Shown here one piece after another: positions 16,509 to 24,495 of a DNA stretch of 64,000 bases. The stretch covers positions 20,780 to 84,779 of the forward strand of contig CACYIK010000008.1 of NCBI GenBank assembly GCA_902774395.1. Direction: 5' to 3'. Below the pieces are notes generated by a model. The model was not told the DNA's origin. It did not search any database and saw only the letters and a list, made by a program, of their open reading frames with translations. Source of the stretch: an uncultured Bacteroidota bacterium. Its GTDB lineage: Bacteria > Bacteroidota > Bacteroidia > Bacteroidales > P3. Each line of letters begins with the position of its first letter. Position 1 is the first letter of the stretch. The position numbers and the translations under genes are program-made.

Positions 16509-17510
16509 ATGGACATCGACTACTTGCTAACCACCAGCGACCCTGTCGCCGTACAGGACCTCTTCGACGAGGCGGCGCGTCTGCGCGACGAGGTCTATGG
16601 CCGTCGCATCTTCATCCGCGGCCTCATCGAGATCACCAATCACTGCCGTAACAACTGCCTGTACTGCGGCATCCGCCGTGACGTGAAGACCCAGCGCTAC
16701 AGACTCAGCAAAGAGCAAATCCTCGACTGCTGCCGCACAGGTCACGCCCTTGGCTTCCGCACCTTCGTGCTGCAAGGCGGCGAGGATGCTTGGTTTACCG
16801 ACGACGTGGTCTGCGACATCGTCAGCGCCATCAAAGGGGAGTTCCCCGACTGCGCCGTCACCCTCTCCCTCGGGGAGCGTGGCCGCGAAAGCTTCACCCG
16901 TCTGCGTGAGGCGGGTGCCGACCGCTACCTGCTGCGCCACGAGACCGCCGACGCCAACCACTACGCACACCTGCACCCCGCCGAGATGTCCTTCGAGCAC
17001 CGCATGCAGTGTCTCCACGACCTGCGCGACCTCGGATTCCAGGTCGGCGCTGGATTCATGGTGGGTTCCCCTGGGCAGACCCTCGAGACCCTCAAGAAAG
17101 ACCTCGACTTCATCGCCGACTTCCGACCCGAGATGGTGGGCATCGGTCCCTTCATCCCGGCGGCAGGCACCCCCTTCGAGAAACATCCCGCCGGCAGCGT
17201 CGAACTCACTTTGCGTCTGCTGGCCATCATCCGCATACTCCATCCCCACGTGCTGCTCCCTGCCACCACAGCCCTCGGCACCCTCCATCCCCAGGGACGC
17301 GAGCGCGCCATCAACGCCGGCGCCAATGTCGTGATGCCGAACCTCAGTCCTCAGGACACCCGCGCACTCTACTCCATCTACAACAACAAGCTCTCCACCC
17401 ACAGCGAGGCCGCCGAGACTGTCGCCGACACCCGCGCCCGCCTCAAGGCCATCGGGTTCGACATACCCGTCGACCGGGGAGACTTTAGTAAATTGAAAAT
17501 TGAGAATTGA
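16509..17510 (+). CDS. hydE: [FeFe]-hydrogenase maturase HydE (radical SAM)
   Basis: A 333-residue radical SAM protein. The SAM cluster motif is C46-x3-C50-x2-C53 in NHCRNNCLYCGIR, the HydE/PylB/BioB form. Further HydE-like features are FRTFVLQGGED, LLRHETADANHYAHLHP and GFMVGSPGQT. HydE helps build the dithiomethylamine-bridged diiron site of [FeFe] hydrogenase. HydF, HydG and hydrogenase subunits are not in this window. The C-terminal FSKLKIEN-stop is coded by a GAAAATT heptad array, so the array supplies the last residues and the stop codon. Confidence 0.9.
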   Translation: MDIDYLLTTSDPVAVQDLFDEAARLRDEVYGRRIFIRGLIEITNHCRNNCLYCGIRRDVKTQRYRLSKEQILDCCRTGHALGFRTFVLQGGEDAWFTDDVVCDIVSAIKGEFPDCAVTLSLGERGRESFTRLREAGADRYLLRHETADANHYAHLHPAEMSFEHRMQCLHDLRDLGFQVGAGFMVGSPGQTLETLKKDLDFIADFRPEMVGIGPFIPAAGTPFEKHPAGSVELTLRLLAIIRILHPHVLLPATTALGTLHPQGRERAINAGANVVMPNLSPQDTRALYSIYNNKLSTHSEAAETVADTRARLKAIGFDIPVDRGDFSKLKIEN

Positions 17511-17550
17511 AAATTGAGAATTGAGAATTGAAAATTGAAAATTGAGAATT
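17489..17550. repeat. heptad array GAAAATT/GAGAATT ending hydE
   Basis: Eight clean 7-nt units alternating GAAAATT and GAGAATT. They start within the last codons of hydE and run into the leader of the next small gene. Confidence 0.92.
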
Positions 17551-17560
17551 CATATTGTTC

Positions 17561-17770
17561 ATGAAAGCTGCTAAGAAAATATTTGTCATTCTTGTCTTTT
17601 CTTGTCTTCTGACAGCACTCACCTCCTGCCATAAGACCTGTGTATGCTATGGCTACAACGGAGGCGAGTACTCCTACACCCAGGAAGACCTCGATGCCCG
17701 CGGCAAGACCTGCAGCGGCATGGCCTACCTCGGCAGCAGACAACATTACTCTGTATGCAACTGGGAGTAA
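17561..17770 (+). CDS. small Cys-rich lipoprotein
   Basis: 69 residues. The signal peptide MKAAKKIFVILVFSCLLTALTSC has a lipobox, followed by HKTCVCYGYNGG and two more Cys (TCSG, VCNW). The CxC motif just after the lipidated Cys is shared with two other tiny lipoproteins at 25.4-25.95 kb. The hydrophobic core of the signal peptide (FVILVFSCLL) is coded by a 10-nt TTCTTGTCTT-type repeat (17584-17611), the same repeat as at 10.7 kb. No function can be named. Confidence 0.65.
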   Translation: MKAAKKIFVILVFSCLLTALTSCHKTCVCYGYNGGEYSYTQEDLDARGKTCSGMAYLGSRQHYSVCNWE

Positions 17771-17773
17771 AGA

Positions 17774-17818
17774 GAATTAAGAATTAAAAATTAAAAAATA
17801 AAAATTAAAAATTAAGAT
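17774..17818. repeat. heptad array TTAAGAA/TTAAAAA
   Basis: About six degenerate 7-nt units (AATTAAG, AATTAAA, AATAAAA) between the small lipoprotein and the radical SAM gene. Confidence 0.85.
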
Positions 17819-17824
17819 TTGGAA

Positions 17825-18748
17825 ATGGCCAGTGGATGTAGATTGTGTCCTAGGAGTTGTGGGGTCGACCGTACTACCGGCGGAGGATTCTGCGGTGCTG
17901 CCGACACCCTCGAGGTAGCATCCGTCTGTGTCCATCGGGGAGAGGAACCGCCCCTCAACCCCATCGTCAACGTCTTCTTCGCCCACTGTAACCTCCAGTG
18001 CATCTACTGCCAGAACTGGCAGATCAGCGGTAAAGGTGAAAGGTTAAAGGTGAAAGGTGAAAGATATACTATCGAAACCCTCGCCGACCTCATTGTCTCT
18101 CACCTTTCACCTCTCACCTCTCACCTTTCACCTCTTCTCGGTCTCGTCACCGCCAGCCACTACGCCCACCACATCCCGGCACTCATCGATGCCGTCCACC
18201 AACGCGGCTTCACCCCTACGGTAGTCTACAACAGCAGCGGCTACGAGAGCGTCGAAACGCTAAGGTCTCTCGAGGGACTCGTCGACATCTACCTCCCCGA
18301 CTTCAAATACATGGACGCCGGCATTGCAAAGACCTACAGCCATGCCCCCGACTATCCCGAGGTGGCCTCTGCCGCCCTCAAGGAGATGATACGCCAGGTG
18401 GGCAAAGGTCTTAAAGTCGATGGCAACGGCACCGCCTACCGCGGTCTCATCGTCCGCCACCTGGTCCTTCCCGGCCACGTCGACAACTCCCTTGCCGTCC
18501 TCGACCACCTCGCCGACTTGGTTCCCTTCGGTCTCCACCTGTCGCTTATGGCGCAGTATTTCCCACCCAAACCCGACCTGCCCGCTCCGCTCGACCGCTC
18601 CGTCACCGCCGACGAATACGCCGTCGTAGTGGCACGCGCCGAGGAGCTGGGGCTCACCGATGGCTGGATACAGGAACTCGCGGCACGCGACAACTACCGT
18701 CCCGACTTCTCCATTACTGGAAACCCCTTCGAGAGAAATGATGAATGA
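17825..18748 (+). CDS. PflX-like radical SAM protein (COG1313 type) with inverted heptad insertions
   Basis: About 307 residues. The N-terminal CRLCPRSCGVDR...GFCG and the radical SAM motif AHCNLQCIYCQNW (C-x3-C-x2-C at about 55-62) define the uncharacterised PflX/COG1313 group, distantly related to pyruvate-formate-lyase activases. IYLPDFKYMD and SITGNPFER near the end also fit. Two family-foreign blocks lie right after the SAM motif. At about 69-80 the peptide GKGERLKVKGER is coded by GGTGAAA units, and at about 91-104 SHLSPLTSHLSPLL is coded by TCACCTT/TCACCTC units. The two arrays are reverse complements of each other. An upstream TTG (17819) is an alternative start. The stop codon lies in the following GTGATGA array. 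Confidence 0.82.
   Translation: MASGCRLCPRSCGVDRTTGGGFCGAADTLEVASVCVHRGEEPPLNPIVNVFFAHCNLQCIYCQNWQISGKGERLKVKGERYTIETLADLIVSHLSPLTSHLSPLLGLVTASHYAHHIPALIDAVHQRGFTPTVVYNSSGYESVETLRSLEGLVDIYLPDFKYMDAGIAKTYSHAPDYPEVASAALKEMIRQVGKGLKVDGNGTAYRGLIVRHLVLPGHVDNSLAVLDHLADLVPFGLHLSLMAQYFPPKPDLPAPLDRSVTADEYAVVVARAEELGLTDGWIQELAARDNYRPDFSITGNPFERNDE
18031..18136. repeat. inverted pair of GGTGAAA heptad arrays inside a radical SAM gene
   Basis: The left arm at 18031-18064 has GGTGAAA/GGTTAAA units. The right arm at 18096-18136 has TCACCTT/TCACCTC units. About 32 nt of normal coding sequence lie between them. Confidence 0.9.
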
Positions 18749-18800
18749 TAAGTGATGAATGATGAGTGATGAGTGATGAGTGATGAATGATGAATGATAA
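18736..18800. repeat. heptad array (TGATGAG/TGATGAA) carrying the stop of the upstream gene
   Basis: About nine 7-nt units. Each unit contains TGATG, so stops and starts occur in all three frames within three units. Confidence 0.92.
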
Positions 18801-18824
18801 AAAAACTAAAAAGTAAAAAGTATA

Positions 18825-19418
18825 ATGGCCAAACATGTTTTCACTCTCGACGACGTAGAGTCTGAATTCAGCGACCTTGCAATGCTGCTTTTCCGCACGG
18901 GTGTGGCGGGATACATCTTCACCGACTCCCTCAACCGGCTCTATTCCCTCTCACTGGCACGCGTCGACGACCTTCCTATTGCGGGTATGTCGTGGCCCAC
19001 CTATACCTTCGACGACCGTCAGGAACACCTCAAATACTTCCTTGTCGAGCATCCACTCTCATCATCCCTCAAGGAGACGTGGCAACCTGGGGACAAGATG
19101 CTTATTGTCAGGGGTGAGACTGCGTGGAATAAAATACGGCAGATCCACGCCGAATTCACTGAGCCACAGCCCGACGACAACGAGCGCCATGAATTACTCA
19201 TGGAGCTCATCCAGCAGTTCACCGTGGCCACCCCCATCGACCTCGAAGCCCCTTGCGACAACCTTCCGACCAAAGCGGCAAAAGAGCGTCGACAACTGGA
19301 GCAACGCTGCATGGAAGTGCTCCGCGCCATCGAAGACTACAACCTCGACCTCGACGAGAGTGAGCTACAGCATCTGAACAGCATGAAAGAACGCTGGCCA
19401 CAGGGCATAAATAAGTGA
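18825..19418 (+). CDS. conserved hypothetical cytosolic protein
   Basis: 197 residues with no signal peptide or membrane segment, acidic. The first 100 residues (KHVFTLDDVESEFSDLAMLLFRTGVAGYIFTDSLNR, then YTFDDRQEHLKYFLVEH, then KMLIVRGETAWN) are reminiscent of the Bacteroidota IPExxxVDY family. There too a short alpha/beta domain ends in a ligand-like LLIKG strand, but the IPE motif itself is not visible, so the link is weak. A predicted helical C-terminus follows. It is framed by GTGATGA heptad arrays on both sides, and its stop falls at the edge of the second array. Confidence 0.7.
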   Translation: MAKHVFTLDDVESEFSDLAMLLFRTGVAGYIFTDSLNRLYSLSLARVDDLPIAGMSWPTYTFDDRQEHLKYFLVEHPLSSSLKETWQPGDKMLIVRGETAWNKIRQIHAEFTEPQPDDNERHELLMELIQQFTVATPIDLEAPCDNLPTKAAKERRQLEQRCMEVLRAIEDYNLDLDESELQHLNSMKERWPQGINK

Positions 19419-19500
19419 GGAGTGATGAGTGATGAGTGAGGAGTGATGAGTGAGGAGTGATGAGTGAGGAGTGATGAGTGAGGAGTGGTGAGTGAAGAAT
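19418..19500. repeat. heptad array (GAGTGAT/GAGTGAG)
   Basis: About eleven degenerate 7-nt units TGAGGAG/TGATGAG immediately after the stop of the hypothetical gene. It ends just before the pepD promoter. Confidence 0.92.
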
Positions 19501-19513
19501 GAGGAAAAAATAT

Positions 19514-19544
19514 TTTGCTGATTGAAAAATATATTGTATATTTG
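19514..19544 (+). promoter_or_regulatory. Bacteroidales promoter of pepD
   Basis: A TTTG -33 box and a TATATTTG -7 box are separated by 19 nt. The ATG is about 47 nt downstream. Confidence 0.82.
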
Positions 19545-19591
19545 CAGTCACCTTTTCGGAACGGAAATATCAACCTAAAATAAAAACAACT

Positions 19592-21061
19592 ATGGCAACA
19601 AAAACAATCAAAGACCTTGAACCCAAAGAGTTGTGGAACAATTTCGACGCTCTGACCAAATGTCCCCGTCCCTCGAAACACGAAGAAGTTGTACGCGAAT
19701 TCCTTGTAAAGTGGGCTAAAAAGAACAAAATAGCCTGCCGTGTGGACGCTATCGGCAACGTGATCATGAGCAAACCCGCCACCAAAGGCATGGAGAAAGT
19801 GCACCCCGTGGTGCTGCAGGCCCACATGGACATGGTGCCGCAGGCCCGTGCCGGCAAGAAACACGACTTCCTGAAAGACCCCATCAAGACGAAGATTGTC
19901 GGTGAGTGGGTCTATGCCGACGACACCACCCTCGGTGCCGACGACGGTATGGGCGTTGCCGCCATCATGGCTGTCTTCGAGAGCAAGACCGTGAAGCACG
20001 GTCCGCTGGAGGCCCTCATCACCACCGACGAGGAGACCGGCATGACCGGTGCCTTCGGCCTGAAGAAAGGCGAGCTCCACGGCGACTACCTGCTGAACCT
20101 CGACAGCGAGACTGAGGGCGAGCTCTACGTGGGCTGCGCCGGCGGTATCGACGCTGCTCTCTCCATCCCCTACAAGACCGAGAAAGCTCCCAAGGGCATG
20201 GAGGCCTACAAGCTCACCATCGGTGGCCTCAAGGGCGGCCATTCCGGCATGGAGATCAACACCGGCCGTGCCAACGCAAATAAACTGCTGTTCCGTCACC
20301 TCCGCTGGGTGGCCGAGTGTGGCATCCGCCTCATCAGCCTCGAAGGTGGCAATATGCGCAACGCCATCCCCCGCGACGCCGAAGCCGTCATCGCCATGCC
20401 CAAAGAGCATGTCGACTGCATCCTCAAGGAGTTCGACAAAGTGGCCGGCTGGGTGAAGAAAGAACTCGCCAATGTCGAGCCCGACTTCTTCATGAAGTAT
20501 GAGAAGGTTCGCATGAACCCCACCGTCATCGACAACGAGGGCACCCAGAAGATCATCAACCTCATGATGGTGGCCCCCAACGGCGTCATCCGCATGAGCA
20601 AAGATATGGAAGGCCTCGTCGAGACCTCACTGAACCTGGCCATCGCCAAGACCACGGCCGCCAAGAAGTTCGTGGTGTACGCACTGCTGCGTTCCTCTGT
20701 CGATACCGCCAAGGAGGCCCTCGCCGAGCGCCTCGTCTGCCTGGCCGAACTGGCCGGTGGCAAGTGCCAGCTCAGCGGCGCCTATCCCGGATGGAAGCCC
20801 AACATGGAGAGCCAGCTACTGAAGACCATGAAGCAGGTCTACAAGAAGAAATACAAGAAAGAGCCTCTGGTGGTGGCCATCCACGCCGGCTTGGAGTGCG
20901 GTCTGCTGGGCGGCAAATACCCCGACATGGAGATGATCTCCTTCGGCCCGACACTGCAGAGCCCCCACAGCCCCGACGAGCGCTGCAATATCCCCAGCAC
21001 CAAGAAGTTCTACGACTACCTGGTGGCTGTGCTCGAGGCCATCCCCGAGAAGAAGAAATAA
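19592..21061 (+). CDS. pepD: aminoacyl-histidine dipeptidase (PepD, M20C)
   Basis: A 489-residue metallopeptidase. It has the M20 zinc ligands and catalytic residues in VVLQAHMDMV (about H78, D80), DTTLGADDGMG, TDEETGMTGA (general base Glu and metal-binding Glu) and NLDSE. The dimerisation/lid domain (LKGGHSGMEI) follows, and the final metal His is in SPHSPDERC. Length and start (DLEPKELWNNFDALTKCPRPSKHEE) match PepD of Bacteroidales. It cleaves Xaa-His and related dipeptides in the cytosol. It stands alone with its own promoter and terminator. Confidence 0.93.
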   Translation: MATKTIKDLEPKELWNNFDALTKCPRPSKHEEVVREFLVKWAKKNKIACRVDAIGNVIMSKPATKGMEKVHPVVLQAHMDMVPQARAGKKHDFLKDPIKTKIVGEWVYADDTTLGADDGMGVAAIMAVFESKTVKHGPLEALITTDEETGMTGAFGLKKGELHGDYLLNLDSETEGELYVGCAGGIDAALSIPYKTEKAPKGMEAYKLTIGGLKGGHSGMEINTGRANANKLLFRHLRWVAECGIRLISLEGGNMRNAIPRDAEAVIAMPKEHVDCILKEFDKVAGWVKKELANVEPDFFMKYEKVRMNPTVIDNEGTQKIINLMMVAPNGVIRMSKDMEGLVETSLNLAIAKTTAAKKFVVYALLRSSVDTAKEALAERLVCLAELAGGKCQLSGAYPGWKPNMESQLLKTMKQVYKKKYKKEPLVVAIHAGLECGLLGGKYPDMEMISFGPTLQSPHSPDERCNIPSTKKFYDYLVAVLEAIPEKKK

Positions 21062-21080
21062 GTAATGTGAGATACAAAAA

Positions 21081-21113
21081 AAGAGGGCTCCTCAATGAGG
21101 AGCCCTCTTTTTT
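21081..21113. terminator. bidirectional rho-independent terminator after pepD
   Basis: AAGAGGGCTCCTC and GAGGAGCCCTCTT form a 13-bp stem with a 3-nt loop. An A-run lies on the left and a T-run on the right, and the T-run touches the stop codon of the convergent gene. Confidence 0.93.
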
Positions 21114-22970
21114 TTATTTCAATCCTACGACCAACTTTATCTTGTCGACTTCCGACTCATGCTTTAGCTTGTTGTCAGCCTCGAGTACAAGGTCACCCCT
21201 GATGGTGTTGAGGAAAGCTTCCTGCATAACAGCGGTGTTGTCGAGCTGACGCGTATAGCGACGGAGGTCCTCGAGGTTGGTTATCTCATTAAAGTCGAGA
21301 TATATATCCTCCATACGCGAATAGGCCTTGCGTATGTTGCGGTACGAAGCCGTCATCTCCTCGATACGGCCGGCGGTGGCATCGATAGCCTGCCGCTTGC
21401 GGAGCGCCTGGAGGCACATGCGCTGCATCTCCAGATGTCCGTTGAGGGCGATGAGGGCACTGCGTCCACGCTCATAGGTGGAGAAACGCGGAGTGAGGTC
21501 GCCCTGCTTGTTGAGCAGCTTGTAGCCCTTATAGACGACACGGTCCTGCTTGCGCAGCGCATAGACGGAGTCGTCGAGACGGCCGATGTCGTGGCGCAAA
21601 CGGATAAAGTCCAGATAGCACTGCTGGATTTTCCCCACAGCGAGGAGCTGGTCGTGATAGAGATCGGCACCTTCGACATCCTTGAATTTGGGCATAGGCA
21701 CCAAGGCGGGAAGGATATCATTGTAGGCGCGGGTGACATCGCGGATAGAGGTGGGCGACGAGGTGATGGAGTCTGTGCGGTGGGTGATATCATCGAACAT
21801 CGGATACATGTCCACGTATCGCTGCTGAGCATCGATGAAGTTCTGCAGGGACTCGATGAAGTTGACCGACTCTGCGTTGGTGGTGAAAGCGGGCACCGTC
21901 TCGACCAGACGAAGAACATCCTTGTAGGCGTTGGCAATCTCACGGTATTTGCGACCATAGAGGTTGACGATGGTCTGAGTGTTCGTCTCTATTGTCGAGC
22001 GCAAATCAATGGCCAGCAGGTAACGCTGCTGGATATTGATGATGGTATGAAGCCTGTTGAGGTATGACTCATACTCGCGCACGTCGGCGAAGGTAACAGG
22101 GGGCACAGGACTCTGGCGGAAGAGGCGCGAGTAGGAACGGTAGACGTCGGAGTTATCGTTCTCGCAGCGTGTCTTGAGCTGAGCCTTGAAGTTGTCAATC
22201 TGCGAAGGCAGCGAGTTGTTGCCCAGCAGATTCTCGAGGAGGTCCTGCTGGAAGGCGTTGAGTTCGTCGAGTTGCGCAAGCGACTCGTGCGAGGCATGAC
22301 CATGGGAGAGGTCATACTTGTTGTACACCATCAAGTAGGAGTAGTACAGGTCCTTGAGATTCTTGAGTTTGGTGCGGTCGGTGATACCGGCGCCGTCGCA
22401 GGCGGAGATGATGGAGCGGTGGTGCAGCTCGATGCTTCCGCGCAGGTTCTCGGCCTCCTTGTCGCGCGCCAGCTGCTGCTGGCGTGCCTCCTCGATGGCA
22501 CGCAGACGTGCTGCCTCCTTCTCGGCCTCGACGCGCTGCTGCTCTAGACGCGAGTAGCGTATCGACATGCGACCCATCAGGTCGGCAAAAGAGCGAAGGC
22601 GGTATTCATAGATGTCGAAGTCGGCGACAACGATGTTGGAATCAATCCAGATGAGCGAGTCACGCATGACATAGTCCGACGAGAGTGACGACACCGCTGC
22701 CTGCGCTTTGGTGCGGAGAGAGACGCAAAGATTTGTGAGGGCGACATAGTCCTGCGGCTGATTGTTCAGGTAGTCTACAGCCACGGCAGTGTCGTTGACC
22801 AACGCACTGTCGAGGCCGTAGTTTACCAGAAAATCGCCCACCGACATCACCGTCGGCGTTTTAGGCCGCTGAGCCCAGATGGAATTGAAAATTGAAAATT
22901 GAAAATTGAAAATTATGCTTGCGCAAATCATCATTTTCAAAATCCTACAAGTATGTCTGTTATTATTCAT
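21114..22970 (-). CDS. secreted coiled-coil protein of unknown function
   Basis: About 618 residues. The start chosen gives MNNNRHTCRILKMMICAS, then the hydrophobic core IIFNFQFSIFNSIWAQ, a signal peptide whose core is coded by a GAAAATT-family heptad array. The frame stays open to an earlier ATG at 22994 that also lies in a heptad array. A later ATG at 22934 is possible. The mature protein is predicted almost all helical, with a charged coiled coil at about residues 145-180 of the chosen frame (VEAEKEAARLRAIEEARQ). No catalytic motif is seen. It may be a periplasmic or surface structural protein. Confidence 0.75.
   Translation of the reverse strand: MNNNRHTCRILKMMICASIIFNFQFSIFNSIWAQRPKTPTVMSVGDFLVNYGLDSALVNDTAVAVDYLNNQPQDYVALTNLCVSLRTKAQAAVSSLSSDYVMRDSLIWIDSNIVVADFDIYEYRLRSFADLMGRMSIRYSRLEQQRVEAEKEAARLRAIEEARQQQLARDKEAENLRGSIELHHRSIISACDGAGITDRTKLKNLKDLYYSYLMVYNKYDLSHGHASHESLAQLDELNAFQQDLLENLLGNNSLPSQIDNFKAQLKTRCENDNSDVYRSYSRLFRQSPVPPVTFADVREYESYLNRLHTIINIQQRYLLAIDLRSTIETNTQTIVNLYGRKYREIANAYKDVLRLVETVPAFTTNAESVNFIESLQNFIDAQQRYVDMYPMFDDITHRTDSITSSPTSIRDVTRAYNDILPALVPMPKFKDVEGADLYHDQLLAVGKIQQCYLDFIRLRHDIGRLDDSVYALRKQDRVVYKGYKLLNKQGDLTPRFSTYERGRSALIALNGHLEMQRMCLQALRKRQAIDATAGRIEEMTASYRNIRKAYSRMEDIYLDFNEITNLEDLRRYTRQLDNTAVMQEAFLNTIRGDLVLEADNKLKHESEVDKIKLVVGLK
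22882..22916. repeat. heptad array (GAAAATT) coding a signal-peptide core
   Basis: Five units of TTGAAAA on the plus strand. The coding strand reads TTTTCAA and encodes FNFQFSIFNS. Confidence 0.92.
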
Positions 22971-22973
22971 TCC

Positions 22974-23041
22974 TATTTCAATTTTCAATTTCATCTATAT
23001 TTTTCATTCATCATTCATCACTCCTCACTCATCATTCTCCT
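22974..23041. repeat. mixed heptad arrays (TCAATTT then TCATTCA/TCACTCC)
   Basis: Short TCAATTT block followed by TCATTCA, TCATCAC and TCCTCAC units between the purF-like gene stop and the secreted protein gene. Confidence 0.88.
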
Positions 23042-23043
23042 TC

Positions 23044-24468
23044 TTAGTCCCCATACGAGGAGGCGTCGAAGCAATGGGTACAGATAGATTCCTTGGGCAG
23101 ACCGATGGCTTGGCACACGTCGTCGATGGTGTTGAACTTGAGGGTGTCGACACCCACATGCTGACGGATGACCTCAACCATATCGGCATACTCCTTGCTT
23201 TCAGCGTTCTGATAGAGGGCGAGACGCTCCTTCGGCAGCTGAATGGCGGGAATTCCCTCGAGCTCTTCGATGACGCGGCGGGTGATGAGCTCGCGGTCGG
23301 TCTTCGAGGCGCTGAAGTTGAGGAAGGTGCAGCCGTGCACCAGCGGAGGACACGAAATACGGACATGGACCTTCTTGGCACCATAGTCGTAGAGCATCTT
23401 GACATTGTCGCGCAGCTGGGTGCCGCGGACGATGGAGTCGTCGCAGAAGACCACTTCCCTACCCTGCAGCATGGCACGGCTGGGGATAAGCTTCATCTTG
23501 GCCACCAGGAAACGGTCGTCCTGAGAGACAGGCATAAAACTGCGGCTCCAAGTGGGGGTGTATTTCAGCAGACCACGTTTGTAGGGTATCTGACGGCCAT
23601 TGCTGTAGCCAAGGGCCATGCCGATACCACTGTCGGGGATAGGACTGACGAAATCGGGCGTGATATCATCGCGCTCGCCCATCAGGCGACCGAGATTGTA
23701 GCGCACCTCTTCGGCATTGATACCTTCATATTCAGTGCAGGGATAGCCATAGTAAATCCAGAGGAAGGAGCAAATCTGGTTCTTCTTCTCGGCAGGACGC
23801 AGCACCTTGATGCCACCGTCGACAGTGACTTTCACAATCTCACCGGGACCGACGAAGCGGCAGGTCTCGTAGCCGAGGTTCACATAGGAATGGCTCTCGG
23901 AAGCGACGGCATAGTCGTTGCCGCGGCGGCCGATGACGATAGGCGTGCGGCCATAGCGGTCACGGGCGGCGATAATGCCGTCGGGGGTGAGGATAAGCAT
24001 GGTGCAGGAGCCCTTCACCTGGTTGTAGACGTTCTCGATACCCTCGACGAAGTCCTTGCCCTGCGAAATGAGCAGTGCGACGAGCTCAGTAGGGTTGGTG
24101 CCACCCATGGAGAGGTCGGTAAACTGCTGGTGTTTGGCGAGACAGTCATGCTCCAGCTGGTCGATGTTGTTGATCTTCGACACGGTGGCGATGGCGAAGC
24201 GGCCGAGGTGCGAGTTGACCATCACGGGCTGAGCCTCGGTATCACTGATAACGCCAATACCCACATTACCTTTCATCTCGTCCAAGTCCTTGGAGAACTT
24301 CGGACGGAAATGCGAGTTCTGGATGTTGTGGATGTTCTGGTGCGGCTGCATCCCGTCGAAGGTAGCCATACCGGCACGCTTGGTGCCCAAATGCGAATGA
24401 TAATCCGTTCCGTAGAACAGATCGGAAATACAAGGGTGTTCGGAAACTACTCCAAAGAATCCACTCAT
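23044..24468 (-). CDS. PurF-like amidophosphoribosyltransferase paralogue lacking the N-terminal catalytic Cys
   Basis: 474 residues with a class II glutamine amidotransferase (Ntn) domain (1 to about 240) and a PRTase domain with the PRPP-binding motif VVFCDDSIVRGTQ. True PurF starts with Cys after Met removal (MCGI-type). Here the protein starts MSGFFGVVSEHPC, so the nucleophile position is Ser. Other parts are intact: HSHLGTKRAGMA, GVGHTR-like VGIGVISDTEAQP, and ARDRYGRTPI. Bacteroidales commonly carry such a second PurF-like protein, which suggests loss or change of glutaminase activity rather than a sequencing error. Its function is not established. It is next to a DoxX/thioredoxin-like gene 27 bp upstream. 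Confidence 0.85.
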   Translation of the reverse strand: MSGFFGVVSEHPCISDLFYGTDYHSHLGTKRAGMATFDGMQPHQNIHNIQNSHFRPKFSKDLDEMKGNVGIGVISDTEAQPVMVNSHLGRFAIATVSKINNIDQLEHDCLAKHQQFTDLSMGGTNPTELVALLISQGKDFVEGIENVYNQVKGSCTMLILTPDGIIAARDRYGRTPIVIGRRGNDYAVASESHSYVNLGYETCRFVGPGEIVKVTVDGGIKVLRPAEKKNQICSFLWIYYGYPCTEYEGINAEEVRYNLGRLMGERDDITPDFVSPIPDSGIGMALGYSNGRQIPYKRGLLKYTPTWSRSFMPVSQDDRFLVAKMKLIPSRAMLQGREVVFCDDSIVRGTQLRDNVKMLYDYGAKKVHVRISCPPLVHGCTFLNFSASKTDRELITRRVIEELEGIPAIQLPKERLALYQNAESKEYADMVEVIRQHVGVDTLKFNTIDDVCQAIGLPKESICTHCFDASSYGD

Positions 24469-24495
24469 AAAGTTTTGTTGTTTAAATAATGATTA

